DNA of 23,350 bases from DASVWH01 sp036389715 (GTDB lineage Bacteria > Acidobacteriota > Blastocatellia > Pyrinomonadales > Pyrinomonadaceae): assembly GCA_036389715.1 (NCBI GenBank), contig DASVWH010000203.1:1-23350 (forward strand), read 5' to 3'. Positions 1 through 7,420 of the stretch are shown one piece after another. The notes under the pieces were generated by a model. The model saw only the letters and a list, made by a program, of their open reading frames with translations, was not told where the DNA came from and did no database searches. The position numbers were made by a program, and so were the translations under genes. Positions within the stretch are counted from its first letter, which is position 1; each line of letters opens with the position of its first letter.

Positions 1-59
1 CCCAGATGCGGCAGGCTGTTGGCGTAGTAGATGGGTGTTGTGACGTAGAAAGTCGGCAT
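1..59 (-). CDS. metG: Methionine-tRNA ligase, N-terminal fragment
   Basis: The reverse strand from 59 to the window edge encodes 19 codons beginning MPTFYVTTPIYYANSLPHLG. This is the typical opening of bacterial methionyl-tRNA synthetase: a beta strand with the TTPIYY signature followed by the P-H-x-G start of the HIGH motif. The enzyme charges tRNA-Met in the cytoplasm. The rest of the gene lies outside the window. It sits 48 nt downstream of the M28 peptidase stop on the same strand. No strong Shine-Dalgarno is visible before the ATG. A TTG eight codons upstream is an alternative start, but the conserved protein begins at the ATG. The frame is open back to the TAG stop of the peptidase gene. 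The family call is secure for so short a piece because the signature is distinctive. Confidence 0.85.
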   Translation of the reverse strand, partial: MPTFYVTTPIYYANSLPHL

Positions 60-107
60 TCGGTTTTGGTTGTAACTCAACTCGTCTTCAGCGGCGCGCG
101 CGGGTCT

Positions 108-1766
108 CTAGCGGCGCACCCTGGCAAACTCGTCGCCCGGATTGAAGCGCGGCAGCTCGCTCATCTCGGCGACGCGGCGGCCGATGGCCAGCGCGATCTC
201 CGCCTCCTGAATCATCCCGCGAAAGTCCCAGGAGTCGCGGTATTCGTCCGAGGGCTGGTGGTAATGGGCCGTGTTGTAGGCGTTGAACTGCTGCTCGCCC
301 CAACCCTTCGGACGGCCGACGAAGTCGTTGCCCTCCTTGAGGCTGATGGAGGGGACGCCGACCCTGGCGAACGGGAAATGGTCCGAGCGATAGAAGGAGC
401 CCTGCTCGGGCCGCGGGTCAGGCACGACCGTCATCCCGCGCTCGCGTGCGACGGCCTGGACCACGGCATTCAGGGTCGAGCGCTCGGCCCCGAGCGGCAC
501 GAAGTCGCGCGTCAGGCCGAGGATGTTCATCGAGTCCAGGTTGACGTTGGCCGCAGTCTTATTGAGCGGCACGAGCGGATGCTTTGAATACCATTCAGCG
601 CCGAGCAGGCCCTGCTCTTCGGCGGTCGGAATCAGGAACATGATGGAGCGCTGCGGTTTCTCATTATCGGGCAGCCGCGTGAGAGCTTCGGCGATGCCGA
701 TGAGAGCGGCGACGCCCGTCGCGTTATCGACCGCGCCGTTATAAATCTTATCGCCTGACTTGTCCGGCTGGCCGATGCCCAGATGGTCCCAGTGCGCGGA
801 ATAGATGACGTACTCATCGCGGATGGCGGGAACTCTTCCGGGCAGCACGGCGACGACGTTGTTCGAGTTGACACGCTTCAATTCGCTCTTGATGTTGATG
901 GCGGCCCTGAGGTTGAGCGCGACGGGCTGAAAGTCGCGCGAAGCGGCCTGCCTGCGCAGCTCGTCCAGGTTCCGCCCGGCGAGCTGCATCATCCGCCTGG
1001 CCGCTTCGTCCGTGACCCAGGAACGCAGCTTGAGATAGGGCGTCCGGTCATTTTCACCGCGCGCGATGTCATAGCGCCAGGAGCTATTAGAGGTGCGGAC
1101 GACGCTCCAGGGATAACCCGCCGATTCGGTAGTGTGCAGGAGGATGACGCCCGCCGCGCCGCGCCTGGCCGCTTCCTCGAATTTGTAGGTCCAGCGCCCG
1201 TAGTAGGTCAGCGCGCGGCCACCGAAGAGGCCCGGCTCGGCGGCGGTCGCGGGCGGGTCGTTGACCAGCATGACCAGCACCTTGTTGCGGTAGGACGCGG
1301 CGTCGCCCTTGTAATCGTTCCAGCGTTGCTCCGGCGCGTCAATCCCGTAACCGACGAAGACCAGCTCGGCGTCAACGTCCGCCTCCGCCGCCTGCGCACC
1401 CGTAAAGGCCACGAACTCGTCCGCGAACCTGAAGGTCTCGCGCCGCTCGCCGCCCGTGATGGTCAGCGTTGTCGCGGGGTCGGCCTTGACGCCGACGAGC
1501 GAGACGGGCTGGAAGAAACTGCCGCGCTCTCCCGCGCCGCGCAGTCCGAGCGCCTCGAATTGCGCCGCGATGTACTTGGCCGCCAGCTCGCCGCCGGGCG
1601 TGCCGGGCCCGCGTCCTTCCAGTTGATCGTCAGCTAAAAACTTGATGTGTGCGCGCAGGGTGCTTTCGCTGATGGGGCCGGGCGCGGCCACGGGGCGCTG
1701 CGCCGGTGCGCTCGCAAAGAGCACGCAGAGAAGCCCGACGCTTGCCAGTAAGTTTCTTATTCTCAT
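108..1766 (-). CDS. Secreted M28-family zinc aminopeptidase with PA domain
   Basis: The protein is 552 residues with an N-terminal signal peptide: basic MRIRN, a hydrophobic stretch, then an APAQ-like cleavage region near residue 22. A PA-like domain (about 115-270) is inserted before the M28 catalytic core (about 300-530). The two-zinc ligands of the family can be placed: H325 in AHWDH, D347 in VDNATG, catalytic E383 with E384 in TAEEQG, D411 in NLDSM and H503 in HYHQPSDEY. All ligands are intact, so an active exported exopeptidase is expected, probably acting on small peptides in the periplasm. The substrate cannot be read from sequence. A purine-rich GGGGAGG lies about 13 nt before the ATG. 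Upstream is an AT-rich spacer of 140 bp, so it may have its own promoter, and metG follows closely. The family assignment is firm. Confidence 0.93.
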   Translation of the reverse strand: MRIRNLLASVGLLCVLFASAPAQRPVAAPGPISESTLRAHIKFLADDQLEGRGPGTPGGELAAKYIAAQFEALGLRGAGERGSFFQPVSLVGVKADPATTLTITGGERRETFRFADEFVAFTGAQAAEADVDAELVFVGYGIDAPEQRWNDYKGDAASYRNKVLVMLVNDPPATAAEPGLFGGRALTYYGRWTYKFEEAARRGAAGVILLHTTESAGYPWSVVRTSNSSWRYDIARGENDRTPYLKLRSWVTDEAARRMMQLAGRNLDELRRQAASRDFQPVALNLRAAINIKSELKRVNSNNVVAVLPGRVPAIRDEYVIYSAHWDHLGIGQPDKSGDKIYNGAVDNATGVAALIGIAEALTRLPDNEKPQRSIMFLIPTAEEQGLLGAEWYSKHPLVPLNKTAANVNLDSMNILGLTRDFVPLGAERSTLNAVVQAVARERGMTVVPDPRPEQGSFYRSDHFPFARVGVPSISLKEGNDFVGRPKGWGEQQFNAYNTAHYHQPSDEYRDSWDFRGMIQEAEIALAIGRRVAEMSELPRFNPGDEFARVRR

Positions 1767-1906
1767 AGGTTTACCCGGCCTCCCCGGCGAAAGAATTGAT
1801 TGTTCATTGATTTAATCATTTAGTCATTTCATCGTTGATTTATTGAACTGCTGATCGAGTTGTTAAATGAATCAATGACCGGATGAATCAAGGATTAAAT
1901 CTCCAC
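1767..1906. other. AT-rich spacer with iterated TGAATCA/ATTGATT words
   Basis: This spacer between folE and the M28 peptidase gene is strikingly AT-rich in GC-rich surroundings. It is packed with related words on both strands (ATTGATT, TCATTGATT, AATCATT, TGAATCAATGA, TGAATCAAG). The 11-mer TGAATCAATGA at 1868-1878 recurs exactly at 14276-14286 in the other AT-rich spacer. No ORF or convincing hairpin was seen. It probably carries the peptidase promoter on the minus strand, but no clean -35/-10 pair could be chosen. Confidence 0.5.
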
Positions 1907-2530
1907 TTAACTATGTCCTTTAATCAACGACATGGCTTCGGCGCGGGTCCGCGGGTCATGGCGAAAGCCGCCGAGGACGGCCGACGTGACGGTCACAGCG
2001 CCGGGCTTCTTGACGCCCCTGAGCGTCATGCAGGTGTGCTCGGCTTCGATGACGACCATCACGCCGAGCGGGTTGAGCCCCTCGTAGAGAGTGTTGGCAA
2101 TCTCTGAAGTCAGCCGTTCCTGCACCTGTAGGCGACGCGCAAAGACTTCGGCCAGGCGGGCCAACTTTGAGAGGCCGAGAATGCGTCCGTCTTTCGGGAT
2201 GTAAGCAATATGACACTTGCCGACGAACGGCGCAAGATGATGCTCGCAGATCGAGGCGATGTTGATGTCTTTGACGATGACCATCTCGTCGTGCGTATCG
2301 CCGGGCAGCGGCACGACGTGCTGTTGCGGGTCTTCGTGCATCCCCGCGGTCAGTTCTGCGTACATCTCCGCGACACGCTCGGGCGTGCGTTGCAGGCCGG
2401 GCCGCTCCGGGTTTTCGCCAATGCCTTCGAGAATCAATCGCACGCCCCGCGCGATCAATTCCAGGTCAATCTTCGGCTGTGCCCCCGGCGACTGCTCTTC
2501 ATTTTCCGTGTTTGAAATGTTTGCGGCCAT
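1907..2530 (-). CDS. folE: GTP cyclohydrolase I (type IA)
   Basis: The 207-residue product is a GTP cyclohydrolase I, which converts GTP to 7,8-dihydroneopterin triphosphate, the first step of tetrahydrofolate and pterin synthesis. It has the normal family length plus a short disordered N-terminus (about residues 1-22). The zinc ligands are present: C95 and H98 in the CEHH motif and C167 in HTCMTLRG. The family motifs GENPERPGLQRTPERVA (37-53) and GLSKLARLAEVFARRLQVQE (119-138) are intact. The canonical C-E-H-H plus C pattern marks the zinc type IA enzyme rather than FolE2. The start codon lies 21 nt after the larC stop, with a GGGAAGGGA purine stretch before it, so the two genes are probably one transcript. 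Function is secure. Confidence 0.97.
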   Translation of the reverse strand: MAANISNTENEEQSPGAQPKIDLELIARGVRLILEGIGENPERPGLQRTPERVAEMYAELTAGMHEDPQQHVVPLPGDTHDEMVIVKDINIASICEHHLAPFVGKCHIAYIPKDGRILGLSKLARLAEVFARRLQVQERLTSEIANTLYEGLNPLGVMVVIEAEHTCMTLRGVKKPGAVTVTSAVLGGFRHDPRTRAEAMSLIKGHS

Positions 2531-2551
2531 CTTCTTCGATTCCCTTCCCGG

Positions 2552-3745
2552 TTAGCGCCCGCCCGGCGAGCTTGCCAGCATTTTGAAAGCCTCGTCGGCG
2601 GCCGCTTCGACCTCGCGCAGCGTGACCTCTGCGCTCTCGGCAGCCGCCCGGCATTGCTCGTACTCCGGCATCCCCTTAATCACACGCCCGTTAAATCGCG
2701 CCACTTTAACATCAATCGCGCCGTAGCGCGTCTCGACCCGGACCGTCTCGCGCTCAAGCGAACGCCGCTCCACTTCACGATAACGCACGCCGAGCGTCGT
2801 CGTCTCCGCAAAGAGCAGCTCGCACAAGGCGTCCAGCTCAGACCCGCGGCAGAGAATCGAGACGAGCACGCCCGGCCTGTTCTTCTTCATCTGGACGGGC
2901 GTGAAGTAGCAATCGAGCGCGCCCCGCACGAAAGCCTGCTCCATCAGGTGGCCGAAGACCTGCGGCGACATGTCGTCGATGTTGGTTTCGACCATCAGCA
3001 GCCGCTCATGCCCGAACCCCTGGCCCGCGCCGTCGTCGCCGAGCATCAGGCGCAGCACGTTCGGGAATTTCTCGTACTCGCGCGTGCCCGCGCCGTAGCC
3101 CGTCCGCTCGATCTTCATTTCCGGCAGCGGGCCGTATTCGCCGCAGACCGTGCTGATGATGGCCGCGCCCGTCGGTGTGACCAGCTCTCCCCTGACATCC
3201 GAAGCGTAGACGGGAGCGTCCCGTAAAAGCTCTGCGACGGCGGGCGGCGGGACCGGAAAGCGCCCGTGAGCCATCTCGACCATCCCGCTGCCGACGTGCA
3301 GCGCCGAGCTGACGAAGCGCTCAACGCCGAGCAGCTCAAAGCCTATGCAGGCGGCGACGACATCAACAATCGCGTCGAGCGCGCCCACTTCGTGAAAGTG
3401 TATCCGCTCGACCGGAACATCGTGAACACGCGCCTCCGCTTCAGCCAGCCGCGAGAAGATGAGCGCCGCACGCTCCTTGACGCCGTCGCCGAGCCGCGAG
3501 CCGTAGATGATCTTCAGAATGTCGCCGAGATGGCGGTGAGCATGCTCGTGCGCCGTCCGAACGCTGGCGCGCGTGGCGCTGATGCCCGCACGGTCAACCG
3601 TCCCGAACTCCACCTCGTAGCCAGAGATGCCGAGCAGCCCGAGTTGCTCCGTCAGCGCGCGCCGGTCGGCCCCGACGCCCACCAGTGCGCCGAGAATCAT
3701 ATCGCCGCTCGCGCCCGCGAAACAGTCGAAGTAGAGTGTTCTCAT
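2552..3745 (-). CDS. larC: LarC: nickel-inserting enzyme of NPN cofactor synthesis
   Basis: The 397-residue protein begins MRTLYFDCFAGASGDMILGA, the hallmark of the LarC (former DUF111) family. LarC inserts nickel into pyridinium-3,5-bisthiocarboxylate mononucleotide, completing the nickel-pincer cofactor of lactate racemase and related epimerases. A His-rich stretch (AHEHAHRH, about 64-71) and HFHEVGALDAIVDVV are candidate metal-binding elements. The second half carries ETNIDDMSPQVFGHLMEQAF and VQMKKNRPG, matching the LarC2 part. In Lactiplantibacillus plantarum these two parts are joined by programmed frameshifting; here they are a single continuous frame. LarA, LarB and LarE are not in the window. 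AAGG lies 5 nt before the ATG. It heads the larC-folE unit, with a candidate promoter about 120-150 nt upstream. The family is certain; the client enzyme is unknown. Confidence 0.93.
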   Translation of the reverse strand: MRTLYFDCFAGASGDMILGALVGVGADRRALTEQLGLLGISGYEVEFGTVDRAGISATRASVRTAHEHAHRHLGDILKIIYGSRLGDGVKERAALIFSRLAEAEARVHDVPVERIHFHEVGALDAIVDVVAACIGFELLGVERFVSSALHVGSGMVEMAHGRFPVPPPAVAELLRDAPVYASDVRGELVTPTGAAIISTVCGEYGPLPEMKIERTGYGAGTREYEKFPNVLRLMLGDDGAGQGFGHERLLMVETNIDDMSPQVFGHLMEQAFVRGALDCYFTPVQMKKNRPGVLVSILCRGSELDALCELLFAETTTLGVRYREVERRSLERETVRVETRYGAIDVKVARFNGRVIKGMPEYEQCRAAAESAEVTLREVEAAADEAFKMLASSPGGR

Positions 3746-3866
3746 TAAACCTTAAAAGAATCGGCCGGACTCCGCTGGCAAAGCGCAACCCGCACAACAA
3801 AGCATCGCCGCAGCCGGGGCGGAAACCGGGTCATGCTCGCTCATCGTCAGTCGTCTAAGAAGAGCG

Positions 3867-3897
3867 ATGGTAGCAGAGCGGGCCGCAAAGATGTCAA
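3867..3897 (-). promoter_or_regulatory. Candidate sigma70 promoter for larC-folE
   Basis: On the minus strand a perfect TTGACA (3897-3892) is followed after 19 bp by TACCAT (3872-3867), a 4/6 match to TATAAT. This lies about 120 nt upstream of the larC start in the divergent larC/argS spacer. The -35 is consensus; the -10 and the long spacer are poor. The predicted leader of about 110 nt shows no recognised riboswitch. Confidence 0.4.
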
Positions 3898-3917
3898 GCA
3901 TGAATAACCGGCGCGGA

Positions 3918-3948
3918 TTAGCAGGAGCCCGCGCGGCTGGGCTATACT
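3918..3948 (+). promoter_or_regulatory. Candidate sigma70 promoter for argS
   Basis: TATACT at 3943-3948 is a strong -10 hexamer. TTAGCA at 3918-3923 is a 4/6 match to the -35 with a 19 bp spacer. The predicted start near 3955 gives a leader of roughly 35 nt before the argS ATG. It is back to back with the minus-strand larC candidate. Confidence 0.5.
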
Positions 3949-3988
3949 GCCTGCTTTGCCCCGGACGTGTGCCCGAAGAGATGAATAG

Positions 3989-6073
3989 ATGAAACCAGAC
4001 AGCGTGAATTTGAGAGACTTGCAAACGGCCCTGCGCGGCCGCGTGCGCCAGGCCGCAGAGGATTTATTCGGCATCGCGCTCGAACAGGTGGCGGCAGAGG
4101 TTCCGCCGCGCACGGAGCTTGGCGACATGGCCTTCCCGCTGGCCTTCGAGCTGGCCAAGCGCATCAAGCAAACGACCGGAGAGAAGCGAGCGCCGCGCGC
4201 AATCGCAGAGCAGCTGGCCGCCGTGCTGCAATCTTCCGCGGGCGTCGCGCGCGTCGAAGTGGCCGGGGCCGGATACCTCAACCTGTTTTTTGATCGCGCC
4301 GCTTTCCTCTCCGGCCTCTCGGAAGGCGCGGACGCCGCCGCAACCTCTGAAGCTCAGGATACGCGCCCGAAGCGGATGGTCGAGCACACCAGCATCAACC
4401 CGAACAAGGCCGCGCACATCGGCCACGTCCGCAACGCCGTCCTCGGAGACACCTTCGTCCGCATCCTCTCGGCGGCGGGCGAGCGCGTCGAAGTCCAGAA
4501 CTACATTGACAACACGGGCGTGCAGGTCGCCGACGTGGTCGTCGGCTTCCTGCACATCGAAGGGATGAGCCTGGACGACATCAAAGCCCTTGACCGCTCG
4601 CTCGCGCCCGCGCGCACTTTCGATTATTACTGCTGGGACCTCTACACGCGGGTCGGCCTCTTCTATCGCGACGACGATCCGAACGGCGCGCCGAATCCCG
4701 AACGGCTGAAGCTGCGCGCCGAGACTCTACACCTGATCGAAGAGGGCGATAATCCGACCGCCGAGCTGGCCGATTATGTCGCCACGCGCAACGTCGAGTG
4801 CATTCTGGACACGATGGAACGGCTCGGCATACGCTACGACGTGCTGCCGCGCGAGTCTGAGATTCTGCGGCTCAGATTCTGGGAGCGCGCCTTCGAGCGG
4901 ATGAAGCAGACGGGCGCGATTCACTTTCAGGATGAGGGGCGCAACAAGGGTTGCTGGGTCATGCCCTTCGAGTCTCACACGGGGACGGACGAGCATGAGG
5001 CGGACAAGATCATCGTCCGCTCGAACGGGACCGTGACCTACACGGGCAAGGACATCGCCTATCAACTCTGGAAACTCGGGCAGCTCGACCTGGACTTTTA
5101 CTACAAGCCGTTTCGCAGCTACCCGGACCTGCACGTCACCTGGATGACGACGAGCGAGCCGCAGCCGGTCGAGACCTGCGAGCCCGGGTCGAATGTGCTG
5201 CCGCATTTCGGGGGCGGCGCGACCGTCTATAACGTGATTGATTCGCGCCAGTCTTACACGCAGGACGTGGTCCGGCGCGGCGTGGCCGGGGTTGCGCCCG
5301 AAGTCGGCCAGGAGGCGAGCGTGCATCTGGCCTACGAGATGGTGGCGCTCTCCGTCGCGGCCTGCGAAGAGCTGGGCATTCGCTTGAGCGACGAAGACCG
5401 CGCGCGCCCCTTTATCGAGATGAGCGGGCGCAAGGGCCTGGGCGTCAAGGCCGACGATCTGATAAACCGGCTCGAAGCAAACGCGCTCCGCGAAGTCGAG
5501 AGCAGGCACGCGGAGTTGTCCGCAGAGGAGAAACGCGAGACGGCTCACCTCATCGCCGTCGGCGCGCTACGCTACTTCCTGCTCAAGTTCACGCGCACCT
5601 CCGTCATCGCCTTCGATTTCAAGGAAGCACTCTCTTTTGAAGGCGAGACGGGGCCTTATTGCCAGTATTCGGCCGTGCGCGCCAACTCCATCTTTCGCAA
5701 GCTGGAGCCGGGCGCGCGCGAGGCTGCGGCAGAGTTGATGGCGCGTGCCGCGAGCGGCGAGAGCCGGGTTCAGGATGTGCTCAGGGCCCTGCTCGACGGC
5801 GAGGGCGGCGATGAGGTCTGGTCGCTCGTGACGCTGGCCGCGCGGCTCGACGAAGTGACGGGCCAGGCGGCTGCCGCTGCCGAGCCTTCGCTGCTGGCCA
5901 AGTACGCTTTTAACCTGGCGCGGGCCTTCAATCTCTTCTATCACCGTCACAAGATTATCTCGGAAGAGGACGCAACGCGCCGCGCCCTGCTCATCACCGT
6001 CGCCGAGCTGGTGCGGCGTCAATTGACCTCCGCGCTGGCCGCTTTAGGCATCGGCGTGCCGGAAAGAATGTAG
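3989..6073 (+). CDS. argS: Arginine-tRNA ligase, long variant
   Basis: The 694-residue class I synthetase charges tRNA-Arg. An N-terminal tRNA D-loop-binding (Add1) domain (about 1-110) precedes the Rossmann core. HIGH is present at H143-H146 in HIGHVRNAVLGD. The KMSKS-region equivalent is MSGRKG at 478-483. The conserved FEGETGPYCQYSAVRANSIF segment leads into a DALR-type anticodon-binding domain at the C-terminus. It is much longer than the approximately 577-residue E. coli enzyme. Part of the excess is an insertion of about 45-50 residues at roughly 360-413, between KDIAY and VIDSRQ, containing YPDLHVTWMTTSEPQPVETC; E. coli has only about 17 residues there. GAAGAG lies about 9 nt before this ATG and supports the start. 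It probably has its own promoter and is divergent from larC. Confidence 0.96.
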   Translation: MKPDSVNLRDLQTALRGRVRQAAEDLFGIALEQVAAEVPPRTELGDMAFPLAFELAKRIKQTTGEKRAPRAIAEQLAAVLQSSAGVARVEVAGAGYLNLFFDRAAFLSGLSEGADAAATSEAQDTRPKRMVEHTSINPNKAAHIGHVRNAVLGDTFVRILSAAGERVEVQNYIDNTGVQVADVVVGFLHIEGMSLDDIKALDRSLAPARTFDYYCWDLYTRVGLFYRDDDPNGAPNPERLKLRAETLHLIEEGDNPTAELADYVATRNVECILDTMERLGIRYDVLPRESEILRLRFWERAFERMKQTGAIHFQDEGRNKGCWVMPFESHTGTDEHEADKIIVRSNGTVTYTGKDIAYQLWKLGQLDLDFYYKPFRSYPDLHVTWMTTSEPQPVETCEPGSNVLPHFGGGATVYNVIDSRQSYTQDVVRRGVAGVAPEVGQEASVHLAYEMVALSVAACEELGIRLSDEDRARPFIEMSGRKGLGVKADDLINRLEANALREVESRHAELSAEEKRETAHLIAVGALRYFLLKFTRTSVIAFDFKEALSFEGETGPYCQYSAVRANSIFRKLEPGAREAAAELMARAASGESRVQDVLRALLDGEGGDEVWSLVTLAARLDEVTGQAAAAAEPSLLAKYAFNLARAFNLFYHRHKIISEEDATRRALLITVAELVRRQLTSALAALGIGVPERM

Positions 6074-6195
6074 CCCGCATTGTGCGGTAAACGACTATTT
6101 GAACTGTACTTTTGGCGGCCGATAGGAGATGATGGCGGCAAGCTAACAACCGCCTCCGCCCTTGTTACCCGTCAGTCTTAACCCGGAGTAAATAG

Positions 6196-7215
6196 ATGCT
6201 CATCGTTATGAAAGCCGACGCTACCGAAGGCGACATCGACGGCGTCGTCAGCGTCGTCAATGAACTGGGCCTGCGCCCGCACGTCATGCCCGGCGCAACC
6301 CGCACGGCCATCGGCATCACCGGCAACCAGGGCGCGGTTGATGTTTCGCGTTTTGAACTATTGCCGGGCGTCGCCGAAGCCCTGCGCGTCAGCAAGCCGT
6401 ATAAGCTGATTACGCTCGATCTGCGCCCGGAAAAGACGATTGTCCGCGTCGGCGACGCAACGATTGGCGGCGACGAGCTGGCCATCATGGCTGGCCCCTG
6501 CGCCATCGAAAGCCGCGCGCAGGCCTTCGCCATCGCGGAATCGGTGCGCAGAAGCGGCGCTAGATTCTTTCGCGGCGGCGCGTTCAAGCCGCGCACTTCG
6601 CCCTACGCCTTTCAGGGACTCGGCGAAGAGGGCATGAAGATTCTGGCCGATGTCCGCGAGGCTTACGGGCTCAAGATCGTGACGGAAGCCCTCGACGAAT
6701 CCGGCATTGACCTGGTCGAGCGTTACGGCGATATGATTCAGATCGGCGCGCGTAACATGCAGAACTTTTCGCTGCTGCGCCGCGCGGGCCGCTCTCCGCT
6801 GCCCGTCCTGCTCAAGCGCGGGATGGCCGCAACGCTCGATGAATGGCTGCTGGCCGCCGAGTACATCATGGCCGAGGGCAACTACAACGTCGTCCTTTGT
6901 GAGCGCGGCGTCAGGACCTTTGCCTCGCACTCGCGCAATACGCTGGACCTCTCGGCCGTCCCGGCTGTGCGCCGCATCTCGCACCTTCCGGTCCTGGTTG
7001 ACCCTTCGCACGGCACTGGCAAGAACTACATGGTGATTCCGCTGGCGAGGGCGGGCGTCGCGGTCGGCGCGGACGGGCTGATTATCGAAGTCCACGATCA
7101 ACCGGAGCGCGCCCTCTCGGACGGCGCACAGGCTTTGACGCTTAAGCAGTACGATCAACTGATTGACGAAGTGCGCGCTATTCATGAGGTGATTACGCCC
7201 GCGCCCGTCGGTTGA
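6196..7215 (+). CDS. aroF: 3-Deoxy-7-phosphoheptulonate synthase with ferredoxin-like regulatory domain
   Basis: The 339-residue DAHP synthase condenses phosphoenolpyruvate and erythrose 4-phosphate in the first step of the shikimate pathway. Residues 1 to about 70 (MLIVMKADATEGDIDGVV and following) form the ferredoxin-like (ACT-like) feedback domain of the Thermotoga maritima type. The TIM-barrel catalytic core follows. Metal and substrate residues are visible: C102 in GPCAIE, KPRTSPY, the LLKRGM lysine, DPSHGTGK, the glutamate of IEVH and the aspartate of SDGAQAL. The N-terminal domain implies feedback inhibition by an aromatic product (Tyr or Phe); the effector cannot be read. GGAG sits 8 nt before the ATG. 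A clear intrinsic terminator follows at 7283-7319. The symbol aroF is the usual annotation for this subtype. Confidence 0.95.
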   Translation: MLIVMKADATEGDIDGVVSVVNELGLRPHVMPGATRTAIGITGNQGAVDVSRFELLPGVAEALRVSKPYKLITLDLRPEKTIVRVGDATIGGDELAIMAGPCAIESRAQAFAIAESVRRSGARFFRGGAFKPRTSPYAFQGLGEEGMKILADVREAYGLKIVTEALDESGIDLVERYGDMIQIGARNMQNFSLLRRAGRSPLPVLLKRGMAATLDEWLLAAEYIMAEGNYNVVLCERGVRTFASHSRNTLDLSAVPAVRRISHLPVLVDPSHGTGKNYMVIPLARAGVAVGADGLIIEVHDQPERALSDGAQALTLKQYDQLIDEVRAIHEVITPAPVG

Positions 7216-7282
7216 TTGCCGGTCGGCGGGGATCAACCGGGAGTGCTCGCTTTCAATCTCTCGTTCACTCGAAACTATTTGC

Positions 7283-7319
7283 GGGAAGGCATCAGCAGCG
7301 ATGCCTTCCCTTTTCATTT
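7283..7319 (+). terminator. Intrinsic terminator after the DAHP synthase gene
   Basis: A perfect 11-bp stem (GGGAAGGCATC at 7283-7293, GATGCCTTCCC at 7300-7310) with a 6-nt loop AGCAGC is followed directly by TTTTCATTT. It lies 67 nt after the stop codon and separates this gene from the copper ATPase. It is the best terminator in the window. Confidence 0.93.
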
Positions 7320-7334
7320 GTGAGAAAATTGTTT

Positions 7335-7359
7335 GAGAGCCTCTCGGGTGAAGGCTCTC
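7335..7359 (+). promoter_or_regulatory. Dyad upstream of the copper ATPase gene
   Basis: GAGAGCC (7335-7341) and GGCTCTC (7353-7359) form a perfect 7-bp inverted repeat with an 11-nt centre, 61 nt upstream of the ATPase ATG. There is no T tract, so it is not a standard terminator. It could be a regulator operator or a leader hairpin. It does not clearly match the CueR or CsoR site patterns I know. Confidence 0.35.
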
Positions 7360-7420
7360 CGGCCGAGCCTGTGCGCGCGTCCGAATTCCAGGCCGCCCGG
7401 AGTCGAGAGAAAAAGTTTTG

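Noticed and set aside
59..110. In-frame link between the M28 peptidase stop (TAG) and metG, considered as a readthrough fusion
   Set aside because: The 16 intervening codons show no recoding signal, and the two proteins act in different compartments; the shared frame is a one-in-three coincidence.
1767..1906. AT-rich repeat words considered as a CRISPR array or replication origin
   Set aside because: The repeats are short and degenerate with no uniform spacers, and there are no cas, dnaA or DnaA-box patterns.
3752..3844. Small minus-strand frame with CCAGC cysteines just before larC
   Set aside because: Thirty codons, no ribosome site before the ATG and no known family; the cysteine pattern alone is not enough to call a metal-binding peptide.
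6127..6144. ATG-ATG-GCG-GCA-AGC-TAA mini-frame before the DAHP synthase, considered as an attenuation leader
   Set aside because: It has no Phe, Tyr or Trp codons and no following antiterminator/terminator pair, so aromatic attenuation is not supported.
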